Below are positions 52,318-60,335 of a stretch of DNA of 64,000 bases, one piece after another. Numbering within the stretch: the first letter of the stretch is position 1; every line of letters starts with the position of its first letter. The position numbers were made by a program, and so were the translations under genes. The notes below the pieces were generated by a model, which was not told the origin of the DNA, did no database searches, and saw only the letters and a list, made by a program, of their open reading frames with translations. The DNA is from Kitasatospora cinereorecta (GTDB lineage Bacteria > Actinomycetota > Actinomycetes > Streptomycetales > Streptomycetaceae), in assembly GCF_024172095.1 (NCBI RefSeq), contig NZ_JAMZDX010000002.1:186001-250000 (forward strand). Reading direction: 5' to 3'.

Positions 52318-54960
52318 ATGCGCCTGCGCCGCAGCTCGATCCGCGCGAGGATCATCGCGCTGCTCCTGGTGCCCATCGTGGCGCTCGGTGGACTGTGGGC
52401 GTACGCGGTGCTGGTGACCACCGGAGACGTGTGGGGCCAGCTCGACCTCAGCGCCACCTACCGCGCCCTCGGCAACCCGGCCGACCAGTACGCCCGCGAT
52501 CTGCAGGTGGAGCGCCGGGCCGCCGTGCTGCGGCTCGCCGAGCCGGGCTCGAAGACCGCCGCCGACACCTACCAGCAGGCCCAGACGGTCACCGACCGCG
52601 ACCTGCAGCTGCTGCGCTTCCAGGCGAACGGCAGCGACTACCGGAAGCTGGACACCGACCAGCGCGGCCGCTTCCAGGACATCCTGACCCTCGGCGACCA
52701 GCTCGCCGGCGTGCGCAGCCCGATCCAGCAGGGACGGCAGAGCTGGGACGGCGCGCTCAAGGACTACAGCGACCTGATCCAGCCGGTGTTCACCTTCCGC
52801 TCGGCCTTCGTCGCCAAGCAGAGTGGCAACCTGCCCCGCCAGGGCACCATCCTGGTCGAGCTGGTCCGGGCCCGCGAGTACCTCTCCCGGGAGGCCGCCG
52901 CCATGCAGGCGCTGCGGCTGACCGCCAACCCGGACGACCGCAAGATGCAGGCCGCCCTGGACGCCCTGCACAGCCAGCAGGCGCTGTTCCGGATCTACGT
53001 CGCCGAGCTCGACCGGCCGGACCAGATCGAGTACAACACCCTGCGCAACAGCCAGGCCTGGACCGAGCTGGCCACCGCCGAGCAGGCCTTCGAGGACGCC
53101 CCCAACCGGGTCACCGAGGTGCACAGCGGCCCCACCGACCCCTGGCACGACAACGCCGACCGGGTCCTCGCCGACCTCGCCGACCTGAACAGCCGGATGG
53201 CCGCCGGGATCGGCGACCAGGCCCGCTCCTACGCGGTCAACTCGCTGGTCCGCGGCGGTATCGCCGGCGCCGCCGGCCTCGGCGCCGTGATCCTCTCGGT
53301 GCTGATCTCCTTCCGGATCGGCCGCCGCCTGGCCCGCGAGCTGATCGGCCTGCGCAACGCCGCCCTGGACCTCTCCGGCAACCGGCTGCCCTCGGTGATG
53401 CTGCGCCTGCGCCGCGGCGAGGCCGTGGACGTGGCCGCCGAGGTCCCCGGACTCGACTTCGGCACCGCCGAGATCGGCCAGGTCGGCCGCGCCATCACCG
53501 ACGTGCAGCGGGTCGCCGTGGAGGCCGCCGTCGAACAGGCCGAGCTGCGCCGCGGCGTCTCCGCGGTCTTCGTCAACCTGGCCCGCCGCAGCCAGGTGCT
53601 GCTGCACCGCCAGCTCACCCTGCTCGACACCATGGAGCGCCGCACCGAGGACCCGCGCGAGCTGGAGGACCTGTTCCGGCTCGACCACCTCACCACCCGC
53701 ATGCGCCGCCACGCCGAGGGCCTGATCATCCTGTCCGGCGGCTCGCCCGGCCGGGCCTGGCGCAAGCCGGTGCGGATGGTCGACGTGGTGCGCGCCGCGG
53801 TCGGCGAGGTCGAGGACTACGCCCGGGTGATCGTCCGGCCCTTCCCCGGCACCGGCCTGCTCGGCAGCGCGGTCGCCGACGTCACCCACCTGATCGCCGA
53901 ACTGGTCGAGAACGCGGCGGTGTTCTCCCCGCCGCACACCCAGGTCACGGTCCAGGGCGAGGTGGTGGCGCACGGCTTCTCGCTGGAGATCGACGACCGC
54001 GGCCTCGGCCTGAGCGAGCAGGCGCTCGAGGAGATCAACCAGCGGCTCGCGGTGGAGCAGGAGTTCGACCTCGCCGACACGGACCGGCTGGGCCTGTTCG
54101 TGGTCAGCCGGCTGGCCCGCCGGCACGGCATCCGGGTGCACCTGCGGCCGTCGCCGTACGGCGGCACCTCGGCGATCGTCCTGGTCCCGCGCGAACTGCT
54201 TGCCGAGGCCTCCGACATGGCGCCCGAGGCGCCCCGCTCGGCCGTCCCGGAGGACAACGGGCACCGGCGCACCCCGGCCGCCCCGGTCGGCGGCGGCGAG
54301 CCCGCCCGCACCGGACGGGCGCACGCGATCGGCCCGGCGCAGCTGGGCGGCCCGCGCCCGTCCGCGCCCGAACCGGCCGACACCCCCGGCGGGCTGCCCC
54401 GGCGGCGCGCCGCGTCCGCCGCGGCGGCCGAGGCGGGCACCGGCCGGCACCGCCGCGCCGACGCTCCGGCCGAGCCGACCCCGGCCCCCGTGCCGACGGC
54501 GGCCGCGACCCGGCCCGCGACCGAACCCGACGCCGAGCAGGCCCCGGTGGCCGGCGGACTGCTGCCCCGCCGGGTCCGGCAGGCCAACCTGGCCCCGCAG
54601 CTGAAGGCCGCCGCCGTCGAGGACGGGGCCGAGCAGTCCCGCGAGCGCAGCCCCGAGGAGGCCCGGGCCACCTTCGCCTCCTTCCAGCGCGGCTTCGCCC
54701 GCGGCCGCGGCGACCGGCTCCAGCCAGCCTCGCTCACCGTGGTCCGCAACCCCCCGGAGCCGGACGGCGCCTCCGCGCCCGTCCCGGCGCCGGCCCCGCC
54801 CACGCCGGCGGTCCGGCTGCGGGTCGCGCTGCCGTCCGCGCCCGTCCCGCAGGCGCTGCCGGCCGCCCCGATCCGTCCCGCCGTCCCGGCGCCCGAGGCA
54901 CGACCCGTACGACCCGCTCCACCCGCACCGCCCGCTCACGCAGAAGGAACCGAATCATGA
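52318..54960 (+). CDS. cvnA: Second conservon CvnA: sensor histidine kinase-like protein
   Basis: Paralogue of the CvnA at 4709, 880 residues, without the long N-terminal cytoplasmic extension: TM1 begins at about residue 10 (IIALLLVPIVALGGLWAYAV). The extracellular helical NIT-type domain runs to about 310, TM2 to about 334. Conserved linker VFVNLARRSQVLLHRQLTLL follows, then the GHKL ATPase (about 520-625) with ELVENAAVFSPP and DRGLGLS. The last 250 residues are a very long Pro/Ala-rich tail containing RRVRQANLAPQL and SPEEARATFASFQRGF. Sensor domains of the two CvnA proteins differ clearly, so the signals probably differ. Stop overlaps cvnB. Confidence 0.92.
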   Translation: MRLRRSSIRARIIALLLVPIVALGGLWAYAVLVTTGDVWGQLDLSATYRALGNPADQYARDLQVERRAAVLRLAEPGSKTAADTYQQAQTVTDRDLQLLRFQANGSDYRKLDTDQRGRFQDILTLGDQLAGVRSPIQQGRQSWDGALKDYSDLIQPVFTFRSAFVAKQSGNLPRQGTILVELVRAREYLSREAAAMQALRLTANPDDRKMQAALDALHSQQALFRIYVAELDRPDQIEYNTLRNSQAWTELATAEQAFEDAPNRVTEVHSGPTDPWHDNADRVLADLADLNSRMAAGIGDQARSYAVNSLVRGGIAGAAGLGAVILSVLISFRIGRRLARELIGLRNAALDLSGNRLPSVMLRLRRGEAVDVAAEVPGLDFGTAEIGQVGRAITDVQRVAVEAAVEQAELRRGVSAVFVNLARRSQVLLHRQLTLLDTMERRTEDPRELEDLFRLDHLTTRMRRHAEGLIILSGGSPGRAWRKPVRMVDVVRAAVGEVEDYARVIVRPFPGTGLLGSAVADVTHLIAELVENAAVFSPPHTQVTVQGEVVAHGFSLEIDDRGLGLSEQALEEINQRLAVEQEFDLADTDRLGLFVVSRLARRHGIRVHLRPSPYGGTSAIVLVPRELLAEASDMAPEAPRSAVPEDNGHRRTPAAPVGGGEPARTGRAHAIGPAQLGGPRPSAPEPADTPGGLPRRRAASAAAAEAGTGRHRRADAPAEPTPAPVPTAAATRPATEPDAEQAPVAGGLLPRRVRQANLAPQLKAAAVEDGAEQSRERSPEEARATFASFQRGFARGRGDRLQPASLTVVRNPPEPDGASAPVPAPAPPTPAVRLRVALPSAPVPQALPAAPIRPAVPAPEARPVRPAPPAPPAHAEGTES

Positions 54961-55376
54961 CCGCAACATCACAGCCGTCCGGGGACCTCGACTGGCTCCT
55001 CAACGACCTGGTCGGCCGGGTCGCGACGCTGAGGCATGCGGTGATCCTGTCCAGCGACGGGCTTGCCACCGGTGTCTCCCAGGGCCTCGGCCGGGAGGAC
55101 GCCGAGCACCTGGCCGCCGTGGCCGCCGGCTTCCACAGCCTGGCCAAGGGCGCCGGACGGCACTTCGACGTCGGCGGCGTCCGGCAGACCATGGTCGAGC
55201 TGGACGAGGCGTTCCTGTTCATCACCTCGGCGGGCGACGGCAGCTGCCTGGCGGTGCTCAGCGACGCCGAGTCCGACGTGGGCCAGATCGCGTACGAGAT
55301 GGCGCTGCTGGTGAAGCGGGTCGGCGAGCACCTGGCCGCCGAGCCGAGGACCGAGAACGCTCCGCCCGGGAGATGA
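54957..55376 (+). CDS. cvnB: Second conservon CvnB: roadblock/LC7-domain protein
   Basis: Roadblock/LC7 protein of 139 residues. DLDWLLNDLVGRVATLRHAVILSSDGLATG and EDAEHLAAVAAGFHSLAKGAGRHFD are near-identical to the CvnB at 7198. Four-base overlaps on both sides couple its translation to cvnA and cvnC. Expected partner of the CvnD GTPase below. Confidence 0.93.
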   Translation: MTATSQPSGDLDWLLNDLVGRVATLRHAVILSSDGLATGVSQGLGREDAEHLAAVAAGFHSLAKGAGRHFDVGGVRQTMVELDEAFLFITSAGDGSCLAVLSDAESDVGQIAYEMALLVKRVGEHLAAEPRTENAPPGR

Positions 55377-55840
55377 GGGAGCCGATGAGCGAGCCGATGG
55401 GAGACGAGGACGCCGCCGAGCCGGTGCTCGACCTGTTCACCCCCCGGACCCCCGTCGACGACCGCTGGTTCGACGACGACGCGGGCCCGGTGGTCCGACT
55501 GTTCTCGATGACCCGCGGCCGCGCGCGGCCGGTCGACGACGGACTCTTCGACCTGATCTCCCTGGTCACCGCCGTCGGCCCGGCCGGACCGGCCGGGTCG
55601 GGCGTCGGTGACCTGCACCTCGACCTCGAGCACCACGCCATCCTCGGCCTGTGCCGGGACGAGCCGCTCAGCGTCGCCGAGTTGGGCTCGTACACCGACC
55701 TGCCGGTCAGCGTCGTCCGCGTCCTGCTCGGCGACCTCCACGACGCCGAGCTGATCAGCGTCACCCGACCCGTCCAGCTCGCCCAGCACCTGGACGAGCG
55801 CCTGCTGCGAGACGTGATCAATGGCCTCCGCGCACTCTGA
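55373..55840 (+). CDS. cvnC: Second conservon CvnC: DUF742 protein
   Basis: DUF742 protein of 155 residues, a little longer than the first copy because of an acidic N-terminal segment. WFDDDAGPVVRLFSMTRGRARP and LSVAELGSYTDLPVSVVRVLLGDLHDAELI mark the family. The ATG at 55373 overlaps the cvnB stop; in-frame ATGs five and nine codons later are alternatives. The end overlaps cvnD by 20 bases, exactly as in the first conservon. Confidence 0.92.
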   Translation: MREPMSEPMGDEDAAEPVLDLFTPRTPVDDRWFDDDAGPVVRLFSMTRGRARPVDDGLFDLISLVTAVGPAGPAGSGVGDLHLDLEHHAILGLCRDEPLSVAELGSYTDLPVSVVRVLLGDLHDAELISVTRPVQLAQHLDERLLRDVINGLRAL

Positions 55841-56426
55841 CACCGCGACCGACGCACCGTCGGCACCCGCCTCCCACCAGGCCCTGTGGGGCACCACCGC
55901 GCTCAAGGTGCTGGTCGCCGGCGGCTTCGGCGCCGGCAAGACCACCCTGGTCGGCGCGGTCAGCGAGATCCGCCCGCTGCGCACCGAGGAGGTGCTCAGC
56001 GAGCGCGGCCGCCCGGTCGACGACACCCACGGGGTCGAGGCCAAGCGCACCACCACGGTCGCCATGGACTTCGGCCGGATCGACCTGCGTCCCGGCCTCG
56101 CCCTCTACCTGTTCGGCACCCCCGGGCAGGACCGGTTCTGGTTCGTCTGGGACGAGCTGGCGCGCGGCGCGCTCGGCGCCGTGGTGCTCGCCGACACCCG
56201 CCGCCTCGCCGACTGCTTCCCCTCGGTCGACTTCTTCGAACAGCGCGGCATCCCCTTCGTGGTCGCCGTCAACTGCTTCGAGGGGACGGAGGTGTACGCG
56301 CCGGACGACGTCCGGGCCGCACTCGACCTCGGTGAGTCGGTGCCGGTGCTGCTCTGCGACGCCCGCAGCCGCGAGGACAGCAAGGAGCTCCTGATCCGGC
56401 TCGTCCAGCACGCCTGGGTACGCTAG
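55821..56426 (+). CDS. cvnD: Second conservon CvnD: GTP-binding protein
   Basis: Small GTPase-like protein of 201 residues with an N-terminal extension before P-loop GGFGAGKT (Lys40). RTTTVAMDFGRIDL (switch I region), LFGTPGQDRFWFVWDEL (switch II) and VVAVNCFEG follow. In the NKxD-like position it reads NCF where the first CvnD has NRF. A possible -10 (TAGGCT, 56424-56429) for the next transcription unit overlaps its stop codon. Confidence 0.92.
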   Translation: MASAHSDTATDAPSAPASHQALWGTTALKVLVAGGFGAGKTTLVGAVSEIRPLRTEEVLSERGRPVDDTHGVEAKRTTTVAMDFGRIDLRPGLALYLFGTPGQDRFWFVWDELARGALGAVVLADTRRLADCFPSVDFFEQRGIPFVVAVNCFEGTEVYAPDDVRAALDLGESVPVLLCDARSREDSKELLIRLVQHAWVR

Positions 56427-56466
56427 GCTCGGCAGGACTTCACATCGTCACCCGGGGGGAGGGCCC

Positions 56467-56577
56467 ATGACCGCGTCGCCGCTGCACGCCACCGCCGTGC
56501 CCGCCCCGGTCGTCCCGGCGCTCACCGTCCGCCGGTACATCGATCTCGCCCTGATCTGCAGCGCCTGCTGTCGCTGA
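56467..56577 (+). CDS. Cys-rich leader peptide (36 residues), probable attenuator
   Basis: A very short ORF behind an excellent ribosome site (GGGGGGAGGG, ending three to four bases before the ATG). It ends TVRRYIDLALICSACCR then TGA. The C-terminal pattern R-R-x-I-D-L-x-x-x-x-S-x-x-C-R matches actinobacterial 'putative leader peptides', which often precede sulfur, cysteine or methionine genes. Three cysteines in the last six residues suit a ribosome that stalls when Cys-tRNA is scarce. A stable hairpin starts 11 bases after the stop. Downstream lie a possible 48-codon ORF and a winged-helix regulator gene, which would be the controlled gene. The regulatory role is inferred. Confidence 0.75.
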   Translation: MTASPLHATAVPAPVVPALTVRRYIDLALICSACCR

Positions 56578-56884
56578 CTCTCCGCCGCGCCCGGCCGTTC
56601 CCGAGGCCGGGCCGGTCTCCGGCGTTCCGCCGCGTCCGTCCCGATCCGGAGAGAGCAGTGAATCCGATCCCGCCCGCGCACCGCGCCCCGGACGGCGTCG
56701 AGGCCCGTTTCGACCTCGAGCCGTTCTGGCCGTCCCGACAGCCGCACCTCTTCGACCAGACGTGTCCGGGTTCGACCCGCGCGTCCCGGCCTGCGGCGGC
56801 CTGACCCTCCGTCACCCGCCTCCGCAGCACCGTTTCGACGCGCAGACGCACCCACCCGTCCGTTCCGCGCGAAAGAGCTGCCCC
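56578..56884. other. Leader region between the Cys-rich peptide and the winged-helix regulator
   Basis: GCCCGGCC (56589-56596), 8-nt loop, GGCCGGGC (56605-56612) form a hairpin well placed for attenuation or for hiding the next ribosome site. The remainder contains the candidate small ORF 56658-56804. No promoter was identified. Confidence 0.5.
56658..56804 (+). CDS. Candidate small ORF (48 codons) in the leader region
   Basis: GTG start with GGAGAGAG four to six bases upstream. The predicted peptide starts VNPIPPAHRAPDG and has an aromatic, acidic centre (ARFDLEPFWPSRQPHLFDQ) before a Ser/Arg/Ala tail. The central segment looks more protein-like than random G/C-rich sequence. I do not recognise it. 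It could be a small functional protein, a second regulatory ORF or a chance frame. Confidence 0.35.
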   Translation: MNPIPPAHRAPDGVEARFDLEPFWPSRQPHLFDQTCPGSTRASRPAAA

Positions 56885-57547
56885 ATGTCCTCCTCCACCG
56901 CCACCCTGACCGTTCCCTCCGCGACCCCGCACCTGCGCGCGGTCCGCTCCGTCCCCGCCGAACGGTGGCACCAGCCCGCCCCGCGGCCGGCCGCCGTCCC
57001 GCCCACCGTCCTGCCCGTCGCCCCGGCCGGGATCGCCGGGCTGCCCGAAGGCGCCACCGTCGTCGCCGCCCTGCCGCAGTCCGCGCTGCCGCCGGCCCTG
57101 CTCGCCCAGCTCGGCGCCCACCTGGGCGAGACCGGACGGCAGCCGATGGTCGGCTACCTGGTCCTCGTCCCGGCCGCGCCGGAGACGGCCGCCGACCAGC
57201 CGCGGGACGACCGGCCGGAGGTCCTCGCGCCCCTGCGGCGCCGACCGGCGGCCCCCGCCGGCCACGGCATCAGCGTGGACACCGACCGGCGCACCGCCCA
57301 CGTCGACGGGCACCAACTCGACCTCACCTACCTGGAGTTCGAGCTGCTCGCGCACCTCACCGCACACCCGCACCGGGTGCACACCCGCGACCACCTGGTC
57401 ACCGCCGTCTGGGGCTACGGCCACATCGGCGACGGCCGGACGGTCGACGTCCACGTCGCCCGGCTGCGCCGCAAGCTCGGCGCGGCGCACCGGGACACGA
57501 TCGTGACGGTCCGTCGGGTCGGCTACAAGTACGCCCCCGCCGCCTGA
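56885..57547 (+). CDS. Winged-helix transcriptional regulator (OmpR/PhoB-type DNA-binding domain without a receiver)
   Basis: Protein of 220 residues. The first 100 are Ala/Pro-rich, with a hydrophobic VGYLVLVPAAP strand and no phospho-acceptor receiver motif. The C-terminal domain is a clear Trans_reg_C winged helix: GISVDTDRRTAHVDGHQLDLTYLEFELLAHLTAHPHRVHTRDHLVTAVWGYG in order, then RTVDVHVARLRRKLG and TVRRVGYKY. It presumably binds DNA without phosphorylation. The ATG at 56885 is preferred. It lies downstream of the Cys-rich leader peptide, and a bidirectional terminator follows. Confidence 0.85.
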   Translation: MSSSTATLTVPSATPHLRAVRSVPAERWHQPAPRPAAVPPTVLPVAPAGIAGLPEGATVVAALPQSALPPALLAQLGAHLGETGRQPMVGYLVLVPAAPETAADQPRDDRPEVLAPLRRRPAAPAGHGISVDTDRRTAHVDGHQLDLTYLEFELLAHLTAHPHRVHTRDHLVTAVWGYGHIGDGRTVDVHVARLRRKLGAAHRDTIVTVRRVGYKYAPAA

Positions 57548-57551
57548 CACA

Positions 57552-57593
57552 CCGCGGGGGGTGCCGGGCCACCCGGCCCCGCACCCCCCGCGG
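57552..57593. terminator. Bidirectional terminator between regulator and aldo/keto reductase
   Basis: CCGCGGGGGGTGC near the left end pairs with GCACCCCCCGCGG at the right end (13 bp), with an inner CGGG/CCGG stem. It occupies almost the whole 52-bp gap between the two convergent stops. Confidence 0.8.
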
Positions 57594-57599
57594 CCCGGC

Positions 57600-58589
57600 T
57601 CACCGGCTCAGCCGGTCGATCTCCGCCAGCTCCTCGTCGGTCAGCGGACCGCCGGCCAGCGCGTCGATGTTCTGGTCCAGCTGCGCCACGCTGCTGGCGC
57701 CGATGATCACCGAGACCACCCGCTCGTCCCGCAGTACCCAGGACAGCGCCAGCTGCGCCAGCGTCTGGCCGCGCCGCTCGGCCACCTTGTTCAGCGCCCG
57801 CAGCTGGTCCAGCTTGGCGCCGCTCAGCGCCTCCTCCTTGAGGAAGTGCCCGACCGACATCCGGGAGCCGACCGGCACCTCGCCGCTCAGGTAGCGGTCG
57901 GTCAGCAGGCCCTGGGCCAGCGGGGAGTAGGCGATCAGCGCGGTCTGCGTGTCACCGACCGCCTCCAGCAGGCCCTCCTCCGGACCCCGGTCCAGGATCG
58001 AGTAGCGGGCCTGGTTCAGCAGCACCGGCGTGCCCAGCTCGCGCAGGATCGCCACCGCCTCCCGGTGCTGCTCGGCCGGGTAGTTGGAGATGCCCGCGTA
58101 CAGCGCCTTGCCCGCCCGCACCGCGGAGTCGAGCGCGCCCATGGTCTCCTCCAGGGGCGTGGTCGCGTCGTAGCGGTGCGAGTAGAAGACGTCCACGTAG
58201 TCCAGGCCCATCCGGCCCAGCGACTGGTCCAGGCTGGCCAGCAGGTACTTGCGGCTGCCGCCGTCGCCGTACGGGCCCGGCCACATGTCGAAGCCGGCCT
58301 TGGAGGCGATGAACAGCTCGTCCCGGTACGGGCGGAAGTCCTGCGCGAACAGGGTGCCGAAGTTCTTCTCCGCCGAGCCGTACGGCGGGCCGTAGTTGTT
58401 GGCCAGGTCGAAGTGGGTGATGCCGCGGTCGAAGGCGCGGCGCAGCACCGCCCGCTGGATCTGCAGCGGCTGGGTGTCACCGAAGTTGTGCCACAGGCCC
58501 AGCGAGACGGCGGGCAGCTGGACGCCGCTGCGCCCGGCGCGGCGGTAGGTCATCGTGGCGTAGCGGTCATCTGCGGCGAGGTAGGTCAT
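57600..58589 (-). CDS. Aldo/keto reductase (L-glyceraldehyde 3-phosphate reductase / YghZ-like)
   Basis: NADPH-dependent reductase of 329 residues, AKR14/YghZ-like group. Catalytic tetrad: Asp and Tyr in FDLANNYGPPYGSAE, Lys in FIASKAGFDMWPG, His in FYSHRYDATTPLEE. The ISNYPAEQ, YSPLAQGLLTDRYL and IIGASSVAQLDQN segments form the cofactor site. The ATG at 58589 has AGGA at suitable spacing. YghZ relatives reduce methylglyoxal and L-glyceraldehyde 3-phosphate; that is likely but not proven here. It is divergent from the globin gene. Confidence 0.9.
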   Translation of the reverse strand: MTYLAADDRYATMTYRRAGRSGVQLPAVSLGLWHNFGDTQPLQIQRAVLRRAFDRGITHFDLANNYGPPYGSAEKNFGTLFAQDFRPYRDELFIASKAGFDMWPGPYGDGGSRKYLLASLDQSLGRMGLDYVDVFYSHRYDATTPLEETMGALDSAVRAGKALYAGISNYPAEQHREAVAILRELGTPVLLNQARYSILDRGPEEGLLEAVGDTQTALIAYSPLAQGLLTDRYLSGEVPVGSRMSVGHFLKEEALSGAKLDQLRALNKVAERRGQTLAQLALSWVLRDERVVSVIIGASSVAQLDQNIDALAGGPLTDEELAEIDRLSR

Positions 58590-58710
58590 GGCGCCCATCC
58601 TGCCAGCCCCGGCACCCGGCACCCGGGACCGGGACCGGGACCAACGTCCCTGTCCGGCCGGTCGGGGGCCACCGTAGCCTGGAGGGGCCGTCCCAGCAGA
58701 GGAGCCCCGC

Positions 58711-59145
58711 GTGGAGAAGCGTGACATCGCCGACCGGGCCGACCTCGACCCGCTGCTGCGCCGCTTCTACGCGGCGGCCGCCGCCGACCCGCTGATCGGC
58801 CCGTACTTCGCCGGAGGGGCCGGCTTCGACCTGGAGCGCCACCTCCCGCACATCACCGACTTCTGGGAGAGCGCCCTGCTGCGCACGGCGGACTACCGCC
58901 GCAACGCCTTCGCGCCGCACCGCGAACTGCACCGCGGGCGTCCGCTGACCGCCGAGCACTTCGGCCGCTGGGTGCAGCTGTGGCAGGCCGCGGTCGACGG
59001 GCTGTACGCCGGGCCGCTGGCCGAGCGGGCCAAGGCGCAGGGCGAGCGGATCGCCGTCGCCATGCTCCGCCGGATCAGCGGCGGGGACACCTCCGGCGAC
59101 GGGGTCGGCTTCGTCCCGCTGGCCGCCGTCCTGCTGCGCAGCTGA
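58711..59145 (+). CDS. Group III truncated hemoglobin
   Basis: Heme globin of 144 residues with the group III opening KRDIADRADLDPLLRRFYAAAAADPLIGPYF, lacking the Gly-Gly motifs of groups I/II. ITDFWESALLRTADYRRNAFAPHRELH holds the distal-pocket and proximal regions; the proximal His is in PHRELHRG. Family members bind O2, NO or peroxide and are thought to act in detoxification or redox sensing. GTG start with GAGGAG upstream. It stands between the aldo/keto reductase and the TetR operon. Confidence 0.88.
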   Translation: MEKRDIADRADLDPLLRRFYAAAAADPLIGPYFAGGAGFDLERHLPHITDFWESALLRTADYRRNAFAPHRELHRGRPLTAEHFGRWVQLWQAAVDGLYAGPLAERAKAQGERIAVAMLRRISGGDTSGDGVGFVPLAAVLLRS

Positions 59146-59186
59146 GCCACCCGCCCCGGGCGCGGGGCCCTTCCGCCGCGGGTTCT

Positions 59187-59204
59187 GTACCTACTAGTAT
59201 GTAC
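59187..59204. promoter_or_regulatory. TetR operator candidate upstream of the 59209 operon
   Basis: GTACCTACTAGTATGTAC is palindromic around ACTAGT with one mismatched pair, and lies four bases before the tetR ATG. That position covers the promoter or start of a nearly leaderless mRNA, so autorepression is likely. Confidence 0.65.
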
Positions 59205-59208
59205 GACC

Positions 59209-59778
59209 ATGAGCACCCAGGACCGCCTGATCTCCTCCACCCAGGAACTCCTCTGGGAACGCGGCTACGTCGGCACCAGTCCCAAGGCCATCCAGCAGCG
59301 GGCCGGCGCCGGCCAGGGCAGCATGTACCACCACTTCACCGGCAAGCCCGACCTGGCCGCCGCCGCCCTCGGCCGCAGCGCCGAGGAGCTGCGGGCCGCC
59401 GCGGCCGCCCAGCTGGACGGGCCGGGCACGGCCTACCAGCGGATCGCCGGGTACCTGCTGCGCGAGCGCGACGCCCTGCGCGGCTGCCGGATCGGCCGGA
59501 TGGCGCAGGACCCGGACGTGATCGCCGACCCGCAGCTGCGCGCACCGGTCGAGGAGACCTTCGCCTGGCTGCGCGGCCGGCTCGCCGACCTGGTCGCCGA
59601 GGGGCAGACGGCCGGGGAGTTCCCCGCCGCGCTGGACCCGGCCGACACCGCCGCCGCGATCGCCGCCGTGGTCCAGGGCGGCTACGTGCTGGCCCGCGCC
59701 GCCGGCGACGAGGAGCCGTTCCACCAGGCCGTCCGCGGCGCCCTCGCCCTGCTCGCCGCCGACCGACGGGAGCCCTGA
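59209..59778 (+). CDS. TetR/AcrR-family transcriptional regulator
   Basis: Repressor of 189 residues. The N-terminal HTH reads DRLISSTQELLWERGYVGTSPKAIQQRAGAGQGSMYHHFTGKPDL in sequence, with GQGSMYHHF typical of the NemR/AcuR-like group. The ligand domain has a Cys in RGCRIGRMAQDP, a position used for electrophile sensing in some relatives. It heads an operon of four genes (DUF4865, carboxymuconolactone decarboxylase and phosphotriesterase-like follow with overlaps or 2-bp gaps). An ACTAGT-centred palindrome precedes it. Confidence 0.9.
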   Translation: MSTQDRLISSTQELLWERGYVGTSPKAIQQRAGAGQGSMYHHFTGKPDLAAAALGRSAEELRAAAAAQLDGPGTAYQRIAGYLLRERDALRGCRIGRMAQDPDVIADPQLRAPVEETFAWLRGRLADLVAEGQTAGEFPAALDPADTAAAIAAVVQGGYVLARAAGDEEPFHQAVRGALALLAADRREP

Positions 59779-59780
59779 CC

Positions 59781-60335
59781 GTGCACGCCATGCAGTACGA
59801 GTTCACCCTGCCCGCCGACTACGACATGGGGATCATCCGGGAACGAGTGGCCGCCAAGGGGCACCTGCTGGACGACTTCCCCGGCCTCGCCTTCAAGGCC
59901 TACCTGGTCCGCGAACGCGGCGTCGCCGGCTCGCCGGTCAACCAGTACGCCCCCTTCTACCTGTGGCGCACCGGCGCCGGGATGACCGAGTTTCTGCGCG
60001 GCCCCGGCTTCCGTACGCTCAGTGCCGACTTCGGCCGCCCCCCGGTCCGCCACTGGCTGGCCGCCGGGCTCCACCTCGGCCCCGCCGCCGACCGGGAACC
60101 GACCACGGCCGTCCGCGAGCAGCGGCCCGTCCCCGAGACCGAGGACGCCGGGGAGGCGCTCGACGCCGCCCTCGCCGGACTGGGCGACCGGCCCGGCCTG
60201 TGCGCCGCCGCGGTCGCCCTCGACCCCGAGCGCTGGGAGCTGACCCGCTTCACGCTCTGGCACCACGACGCCCCCGACCACGGCACCCGCTACCGGGTGC
60301 TCCACCTCTCCCGGCCGGAGATCCGCGACCTGTGA
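59781..60335 (+). CDS. DUF4865 family protein
   Basis: Protein of 184 residues matching the DUF4865 pattern: MQYEFTLPADYDMGIIRERVA, LDDFPGLAFKAYLVRERG, NQYAPFYLWRTGAGM and GPGFRTLSADFGRP. Members are usually found next to TetR regulators and small oxidoreductase-like genes; function unknown. The GTG at 59781 fits the GGGAG spacing, but the ATG three codons later is also possible. It is two bases after tetR, and its stop overlaps the next GTG. Confidence 0.82.
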   Translation: MHAMQYEFTLPADYDMGIIRERVAAKGHLLDDFPGLAFKAYLVRERGVAGSPVNQYAPFYLWRTGAGMTEFLRGPGFRTLSADFGRPPVRHWLAAGLHLGPAADREPTTAVREQRPVPETEDAGEALDAALAGLGDRPGLCAAAVALDPERWELTRFTLWHHDAPDHGTRYRVLHLSRPEIRDL

